This document shows, piece after piece, positions 51,856-60,800 of a stretch of 64,000 nt of DNA. The translations under genes were made by a program, and so were the position numbers. The notes under the pieces are model-generated. The model saw only the letters and a program-made list of their open reading frames with translations. It made no database searches and was not told the DNA's origin. This stretch comes from Seriola aureovittata (Eukaryota > Chordata > Actinopteri > Carangiformes > Carangidae): positions 1,302,001-1,366,000 of the forward strand of contig NC_079386.1 in the NCBI RefSeq assembly GCF_021018895.1, read 5' to 3'. Each line of letters begins with the position of its first letter. Positions within the stretch are counted from its first letter, which is position 1.

Positions 51856-54800
51856 CACACTCACAATCTCTCTCTCACTGTTTCTGGGTGTGCAATGTTT
51901 ATTACTTTTGGCCTCAAGGGTGTCGGTGACTCCATCACCTAGCCTGCTTATGACTTAACACAATGTGGACCCTGGTTGTGATAAAAGATCCACGACACAT
52001 ATGCATGAACTTGAATGGGAAAGTGGTCTCAGACTTTTGGACCTGACTGTATATCGCAAAATGTTTGGGAAAAAAAACAACTGGAAAAACATAATATAAT
52101 CACTGGGTATCAAAATGAATGATGGGCTGCTGTCAGTACCATTATTTTGGCACCTCCAATCACAGTGAAACTGTAGCAACTCAGACATTATTGTGGTTTT
52201 CAACTGTTAACTGTTAAATGATGAGAACAACGTCTCTCAGGTTATCTCTCCAGGTCCATTCTCAGTGAATCATTGCCATGGTGACTGACACTAATGGGTT
52301 CAGTGCTACCACATTTGCAAAAACCTAAAATCTGTATTTAAAGTGAAGTTGGAAAACTGTTGCATACAGTCTTTGAGGCTTCAAGCTGTTTTATAATTAA
52401 ACTGAAGAGCTGTTCAGAACAATAGCACCTTCTCTCCGACAGCTGTTTTCACACATCTCCAAAGCCAGCGATCTTACAGATTAGTTTTGTCTCAGCAAGT
52501 TCAGAATGAATCACTTCAGCAGCTTCCGTTCATCACTTGAGTGGCTTCAATAAATAAAATGAAGCAAGACTGATGCAGATAGAGTCTCTCACCTTACCAG
52601 CAAACCTCTTGTAGAAAGTTCCCATCTGGCCGTTGAACTTCTTGCTCTCAGAGACAAACCTTTGAATAACCTTTGTTGCCATTGTTAAAGTATATTTTGG
52701 GCTTTTATGCCTTTAATGGACAGCACAGTGGAGAGTGACAGGAAACAGGGAGGCAGAGAGAGGGGGAATGACATGCAGCGAAAGGCCGTCCGATGCGGGA
52801 TTCGAACCGGGGCCAACTGCAGCGAGGACTGTAGCCTCTACACATGGGGCGCCTGCTTAAACCACTACGCTACACGACGCCCCCTTTGTTGCCATTGTTG
52901 ATTGTTTAATTTAAATATATCAATTTAGTGTAGGAGTAACATGTGGTCCCATTGGCTCCTTCAGACCGTAAGCTCTGATATGTTGCGGAGCAGTTTGACT
53001 GGGGTGGTACACCTGTAACGCAGGTGTCCTAAGGTGAGCTCTGGAGGGACAGACAATGCTCACTTGATTTTCAGGACAAATACAGCCAAGTGTTCATAGA
53101 GACGTTGTGTTTTGATGCTTTGATGTCTGCTGCTTGTACATGCATGTGAATGCATCATCTCTAGCCTTACAATCTGAACTCCTCAGGCAGACTGTGCAGA
53201 CCCCACCTGTTCCTCCACATAAATATCCCACAGCCAATTTACTGGCCTGTCTTCACTCCAACCTTCACTTCTAGACTTAAGCTTTGGATAGAAAGAATAC
53301 AATTGGAGATACAAGTAGCTCTGTGAAGGGTGGGTGCTCTCAATCTATGTAACTGTCTTAGCTTTTAAGATGCTGTTGCTTTGCAATGAGAAGGGCCACA
53401 AGAAATGTTTGAGGCACAGCATAGATGCCCTCCTGTGGAGGTGTTCAAATGTTCCAGACCTGAGACTCTGGACAATGTTGCTAGGAAAAAAGGACGTTTT
53501 GGCTGAGGGACAACATGGTGCATTATCTATGCTAAAGTGGTAGCATCCAAATTTGTACAGGGTGATTTTTGTGTCTCATTACTTAACAGGTCACTAGACC
53601 AGGAAGATTCAGTGCCAGATGTTCAGTTCATTAGCTCAATACCGTACAGTAAATATAGATACTGTGTATGGCTGGGTTATCAAGTCACCTGTCTCATTAT
53701 ATTAATTACAGCAACGTGTTTGAGCTTTATCAATATGCTTACCATAATGCTGCCTTTTTGCCCCCCTCCCCCCAATGCCCTTTGTTTTCTCCCAAACCCC
53801 GTCCCTCTTGCCTTTCATATCCAATGCCCATCCACCTCCATCCAAAACTGGAGGTAGTGAAAGTGGTCGAAGTACCCCCAGCTTATCCACCTATTCTGAT
53901 GGCAAATCCCCCTCATCTACCTCTACATACGTGGCTGCTCCCCGGCATTTCCACATACCAGGTAAGCCATAACCACAGCGCTTAGCTTGCAACCCGACTT
54001 TTAACCTTTCCTGCACCTTTACACATTCTTTAGAGTGACACGGAGGGGGACACCAAGGTAAGATACATAGCAAATTACCAAAACTACAGAGCACTGCTTC
54101 ACTGACCTCCTGTGTTTGAAGGTTTTAAGTCTGCTGCTGTTTATACCCACAACACTCCACTCCTGCACTGCAGCAACATTAAAACTTCAACCACCGGAGG
54201 AGATCTAGTGCAACATTTACAGCTGGTATTAAGATACTGACTCCGTCTTTTACTTTTCAGTGAATTGGAACTCTGTCCTTCCAGGTACATGCAGATAAGT
54301 CTTGTGAAGCTATAAATGGATGTTTGGTATCAAGCTGTTTGTATTGGGCCTCATGTAAGAACAGTTTCTATAATAAAAAAAAAAAGAAGAACTTCACAGT
54401 GTGGAGCTTGAAGTCCTGCTGTTGGAAATCAGTAGACAAAAACAACATTAACAACATGGAGTAGTGTCAGTAGTGGTATAAGGGGACTCAAAAAAAGATT
54501 GCTACAGCTGTCCACTTGATTCAGACTTTATTACTGTAGACCGGTGGCATGCAGTGACTTTTACAGCAGCAAATCGCTCTTAAACTCCTGTCTCTCCTGT
54601 GCTCAAAGTCTCTCTGCCTCGACATTCTCACCTTTCTGCTCTCCTTCCTGTCTGAAGAAGTTGTAGGATTATTCCTTTAAACTGACACTGATGTATCTAA
54701 TGTACAGTATAGAGGATAAATATCTAGAAATCACTTCTATGGTAATCTTTATCATCATTAAGTGACAATGTTACCATCAACCAACAAGGCAGAATCCTGT

Positions 54801-57800
54801 ATTTATCTGCCTCAATGTTCATAGACTGGACTGTAGTTGAAGCACAGGGGAGACATGGGAACGTGGGTCTAGAGGAGTTATAGCATTTATATACTGACAG
54901 ATATCCTAAAGTGCACATACATTGCGCTGCTACGTTCACAGCTGTACATGCTAACTACTAACTCTCCGCTCCGGTCACCAGCCTCACCGCTCTCTCGCTC
55001 GCCCTCACTCTCTCTCCTGCTATGCACACATCCTACGTGCTGAGCGAGTCCTGAGAGAAGCTGCTCTAATCCTGTAACAATATTCTTGCGCTCAGATGAT
55101 AAATCAGTGTCATTCGCTCATTTACTCGCTGCTGTTGCCTCTTAACACTCAGGAAGAAAAGACTGTGGAAGTGTGCGGAGGTTTAGTTTCCTTCCACATC
55201 TGTGCATACGTATAATACATGTGAGATCAGAACGGTGGAAGCTGAGTCATGGTTAGAGCACACTTTGACCATAGTTAATCACCGCTCAGATCCCAGGATT
55301 ATCCTCAATGCACAAACGTCCAAAAAATGCTGCTCCCCGCTCCGCATGACAAGCTCCAGCCTTTGTCGATGAGCCTATTGTCTCTGTAGCTAGCTTCAGA
55401 GACAATACCCTGCTGTCACCACAAGAGGGCAGTAAATTATATTGATGTCTGTTTTAGCTTTAACTGGGCAAACACTGCTCACTTTGCTTTCCCTGACGGT
55501 ACACCTCTGCTGGAGACTACAATCACTGAAGCAGGCAACGGCTACAGAACCTTTAGACGCATCCATCAGACTGTACATTAATCGATGATTCATCACGTGT
55601 CCTCAATCCATCTTCTCACCTATAATCACTGGTTTACTGGTGAGAATATAAAACCAGTGTTTAACCTCTTTTATCCGTTCAACGGATGGCAAACTTGACT
55701 GTCTTGACTTAACAATAGCAATGACTTGAAAGGAAATCAGACTTTCTGCACTTTACATGACGTGTATGATACATCTGGATGACTGTGAATTTGTTCATGC
55801 CTAAAACCAAATTCTAAGTATGAGAAAGTTGATGAGTTCCACAAGTTCTCTGAAATCAGTCGTTCATGCCACCTCAGATTGAATCTGTTTGTATGAGTGG
55901 TTCTTGCATGAGGCCCAGTGTCTTTACTTTATAGTGTTGACTCACTGCCTTTAGCTTTTGGGTTGCACTCTGTATATCTCTTGTCCGTACTGTTTGCTTA
56001 TTTCTAAGCCCTTTCTTTTTCTCACAGATCTGGCATGAGATTGCATCACTTAAATTAATTCAATTTGAATTCCATTTGCAATACATTTGGCCAGGATTTG
56101 ACAATAGCCAGTGTATCCGTCATTACTTAAAGTCTCTCGCAGAGGAAAAGCCATTTGATCCAACATATTGTTCCCATTGACAATTACACTGTCAGTCATT
56201 GCAGAGGGGGAAAAAAAACTTCCCAAGTTGGAAGCAAGTTAAGTGGAAAAAACAGCCAACCATTATCCACTTATTGTTTCAGCCGCTGACAGGCACTGAA
56301 ACAACAAGAGAAAGTACCCACATGCGTTATTTCATTGTGAGTCATGTTTCTGCTGTGGATTCACGTGTGACAGTTGTTAGTAAGCGTCTCTGTCAGAGGC
56401 CTGTCTGGGTCCACTGACACCGAGATGGAAGAGCTCAGCCTTTTATCCTCCGTCATCTAACAGAGCAGTTAATGCAACAAGGCTTGAATTAACTTTCTCT
56501 TTTGTTGTATATTATTAATTTAGGTCCCTTTTTTGAATGATTTAAGAACACTAATACATATAGACTGTTTGATGCCTGGCGCCCATGTGTGGTTTCTGAT
56601 ATTATTCTTTGGATGTCATTGAATTGTTCTGCATCAAATAACCTCCTCCAACAAAGAGTAATCATTGATACATTTTGAATATATTGCATGAATAGTATTA
56701 AAAGTGGTGATGTTTCTGATGTGCGTTAATCCAAATGAGAAATGTGTTGAATCAAGCTCTACTGCGCCCCCTATGCTTCTTCAAAAATATCTCATCCCTC
56801 AATAACTGCTAACTCATGCTTCTTTTTCTCCATTTCTCTTTCTTTCTCTCCCTCCCTCCCATGTTGGCTTCTTCCGTTTTCTTTCCTCTGCATCTATTCC
56901 CATTTTCAGAGACTATGGTCAAAGATAATATCTATAGAAAACCCCCCATCTACAAGCAGCATGGTACAGTCCACTTCCTCTTTAACACTTCCTTCTCTGG
57001 TCTGGTCTCTGCACGATGTGTTGCATGTCACCTGTCGTACTCCACCCATTCTATGTTGTCAAATGGACTTAATGGGCCAATTCAAGGTTGACCATTCAGA
57101 CGGAGTGGTGTCAGTGCAATGCAACTTCTGCAGACAGAAATCTATGGTACCTATAGGTGCCACTCGTCTGACCGGGTGTTCAGACCGAGGGTGTAGGTTT
57201 GCTTTTGTCTTTGGTATGGATTTTTTTGTCAGATGGTCAAAATATTATTAGTAATATACTTGTTCTCTGTCTGAAACACAACTCAAGAGTTTCATGACGG
57301 AGCCACAGTGATGCTCAGACTCATCTTCCAGTTATGTCAGCAAACTTTCACGGTGACATCAGAGCTCACCTGAGAGCCTGCAGCTCTCTGCGTCGCTCAG
57401 GCTGCTGTTGACCAGATGTTGAGAACTGAATGATGCCTGACATTAACAAACAAATCAGTAGTGGTGTGGAGGTTGGGGTGGTAGATGGGCATGTAGTGCA
57501 TCACTTTAATGATGGAGACCGCACCACTGCAATCCAACAGTTAATGCTGTATCCAGGAACTTTCCCTTAACTTAATATGATAGGTGTTTAAATTGTCCAA
57601 AGGCATCAATATGCCAGATTTATGGGGACCACACAGCAATCTCTATCATTTCCAAAACACACATTCCCACAAACAGGTTCACTTCACACAGCAGATGGTC
57701 AGTGTCTGTGAAGGTAAGAATGTCTGAGTCTGGACTTTTCTCTAAAGCTCATTAAACCTTCACACAACTACCTCCATCAGTTTCCATGCCTTCGAGGAGA

Positions 57801-60800
57801 GACCGATGATTTGCGCCATCCTATTTATGTGATTGTTTGCATCACGCCCCTCTCTATGACGGCCAGCTTTTAACACCACCCCTTCAGTATCAAGTAGTCA
57901 CCCCTGTGTGGTGATAGGGTTGGCACAGAGCTTGAGTAAAACAATGAAGAAGTAGGGCACCAGTGATTTCACCCTCTGTCTCAATGATCACAGTCATGGT
58001 CTCGGTTAAAAACCAGTGAGCGGGCTGTGTTTTTCCAGGCTGTGTTAATACTGGTCTGAACAAGGCCGACATCACAAGATAGAGCTACAAAAATAATAAA
58101 GCGCTTTACCCCACCCTGATAGAGATGTCATGGGTTTATCTCACGTCATGCTCAGGTCCTAGTTATGGACACTTTTCCACTGACAGACCTAAACAAGAAG
58201 ATTTCCATAACTTTGTCTTCTTTTCCCAGTTTGTCTCAGCTACATCAATCAGACACACAAAGTCCTGCAGTATGTTTCAGTATGAACTAGAACAAATGTT
58301 AAATATAATAAACATAATATCATTTCATTTCATGCCATTTGAAAGCACCATCCTTCTTTAGCTTTTAAGGTTAAAATGACACTCCATCATTACATAAAGC
58401 CGACAGCACTGTTGTACTGCTCTTTACAAGCTGGAACATTCAAACATGCTGCATGTCTGGGAACAGAGGTCATGTGACATCACTGATCTGGTTGTTGTCA
58501 GACATTTAACATGTTCAAAATGATCAACCTCTAGAGGACAGTGCAGCAGCAGCAGATACTTAGAATGAACTAGTGGAAAAATGCTCTTTGATCAGGGTCT
58601 GGAGGTGAAATCATTATAGAAGCAATATTAAAAACACATTGCCCCAAATTTCAGTGTCTAATTTGGCGTCGCAACACAGCGACTCATTGATAATCCAGCT
58701 CCTTTGGGACTGGAGCTGATTGGGAGGGGGGGGGGGCCCTTAGGTGTTAATTTGCTCACCCTGTTTCATGCATGTCTGCACACATCTCACCAGCTCATGT
58801 GTTGGTTTTAGTGGTGATGCCGTGACTGTTTGTACACTGTGAGTAGCTCAGCACATGAATCACTTTGTATGGTGGCATTAGTGTTGTACCAATCTATGTG
58901 CCCCCCCCCCCCCCCCCCCCCCCCTTACCATTGTTTGTGTGTCTAAATGATGGTGTACAGTTTTACACTGTGTGCACAGGACCGGGTCACTTAAAGCACA
59001 CTGACACAGGAGTCCAAGGAACCTGTTCTCTCCTCTTTTACACAAGGAAATATTCATCTTGATCAAATCTTGAGATACATCGGCTTCATGGCGTAGTCCT
59101 ACAGAGTGAGGCTCCCTCTTCTGAAGTAAAGATCTCTCCTGCACAGTTTCACCTTGGAGCTGTGTAAAGTGACTTTGAATAGGCTTTACGCTACTTTATA
59201 GGAATTCGGCCCATTGCTCATGTTATCTGTTATCTTAAGTTATTTGGATACCTCTGTCTAGTGTACATGCTAAGGCTTTAGCATGCAGTATGTTAAGTGA
59301 TCGTACGTGTTTACCATTGTCACACAGTCAGTAATCTGTGCACAAATGACTAGTTCATACTGTCCAGTGTGTGTGTGTGTGTGTGTGTGTCATCATGGCA
59401 AAATGTGATCCTTGAGACAGCTTTGGACAGACTTTGTCACCGTGATAGCGTCGCACTTATCAAAGACACCGTCACTAAACTCTACCGGTGTGTGTGTGAC
59501 ATCAAAATGAAGGCAAAGTTTGAAGATGGGTGCGGTCCAACCCATCAGTACTCAGTGGTCACGTAATAATGTAGTAGTTAAGTACTCGTGTGATAATAAT
59601 AACTACTGGGTACTCATTGGTCGATACGTCAACCTGCTGACAGGTGTTGCAGCTGGTGTGATCCCATCACAACATTGTCTCTAGTTAATTAACTCGCACA
59701 TAACACAACACTAAGTAATAGCTGACATATTAACATACAGTATGTTGAAGGTATGTCAAAGGCAACACAGTTTTGTTTAACAAGCTAACACATCATGTTT
59801 AAAGTATATACCGTACAGGTGCAGGTCCAAAATCTAGAACAGAACTGCATTAAATCCAATGGACTCGGTTTTATATAAATATTATAAGAAATAAAGTTAG
59901 CGATTGTAGGCACCTGAATACTGAAACATGCTGCTAACTTGCAGCAGCACGTTACAGTTAGAGCAAACACTCCTGGGTGTTCCTTGCTAAACTGACCAGA
60001 GTAGCTGCAACCTGCAACTTCAGTTCTGTTAAGTGAGTTTAAATGTATTGTTCAGTGCAGGCTCTTAGATTTAATGCAGCCTTGTTTTAATTTTGGACAG
60101 GTATCATTAGATCCATCTTTGACATTCCTTCCTGCGATCACTAACTCAAGAGCTTGAAAAAGCGCGTATGCACGATTTATTGATTCCACAGGAAGGTTTA
60201 TTAATTGCATTATTATGTGTGCACAATTTTTTTTCCCCTTAACACCAGCTGGGCTTCATAGTTATGAAGAGCTACAAGACATAAGATAACAGGGTTTAAA
60301 AGCTTACTATCAGCTGCTAGCTCCTGCTAGCTCCTGCTATGCTGGTTACACCCCACAACTTCATTTGGAACCAACATACTGAGACTTTTGCTGTTGTAGG
60401 AGTCTTACCAGTAGTGGAATTTAAAAAAAATGGAAATCAAAATACTTTACCCTGATGGAGGTGCTGAAGAAAACATGCCCAAAATCATCCTGTGGGGAAC
60501 ATGGATGCTCTCAGTCAGTCATAGCAATCTAGTTTTTTATATATTTATTTTTGGCAGTAGAGTAAAAAACAGAAACGGAAAACCATAAGGACTTCTGGAC
60601 ATTCATTTTGACAATGAAGTGTTCAAATTATTTGCAATCACCCTCACGGAACCTTAAATATCCAAATGTCATAGTATCGGCTGTGATGAGCAGCACATAC
60701 ACCGGTGTGTAGTGTAACCCTTTCAAAACAATGTTGATGCAAATGTTAGTGGTTGCTATCCACCCTGTTTTATTGCACATTCACACAGTGCATGTGGAGC

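Larger units (their letters stand above)
48467..53853 (+). other. ablim2 intron (5.4 kb), possible alternative 3' end
   Basis: Read-through from the exon before it stops at 48483, and an AATAAA lies at 50187-50192. The intron also holds a poly-G run (49994-50013), a GGAA-rich stretch (50530-50650), a CA tract, a possible Tc1-like transposon end (52024-52052) and a minus-strand SINE with perfect target-site duplications. Confidence 0.65.

Noticed and set aside
52024..52052. Tc1-like transposon
   Set aside because: TGGTCTCAGACTTTTGGACC resembles a fish transposon end, but I could not find the partner end in the window.
56961..57251. 96-codon frame with C-x2-C and C-x4-C spacing (CNFCRQK...GCSDRGC)
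   Set aside because: It looks zinc-finger-like but matches no family I know, lies in an ablim2 intron and has no splice support.
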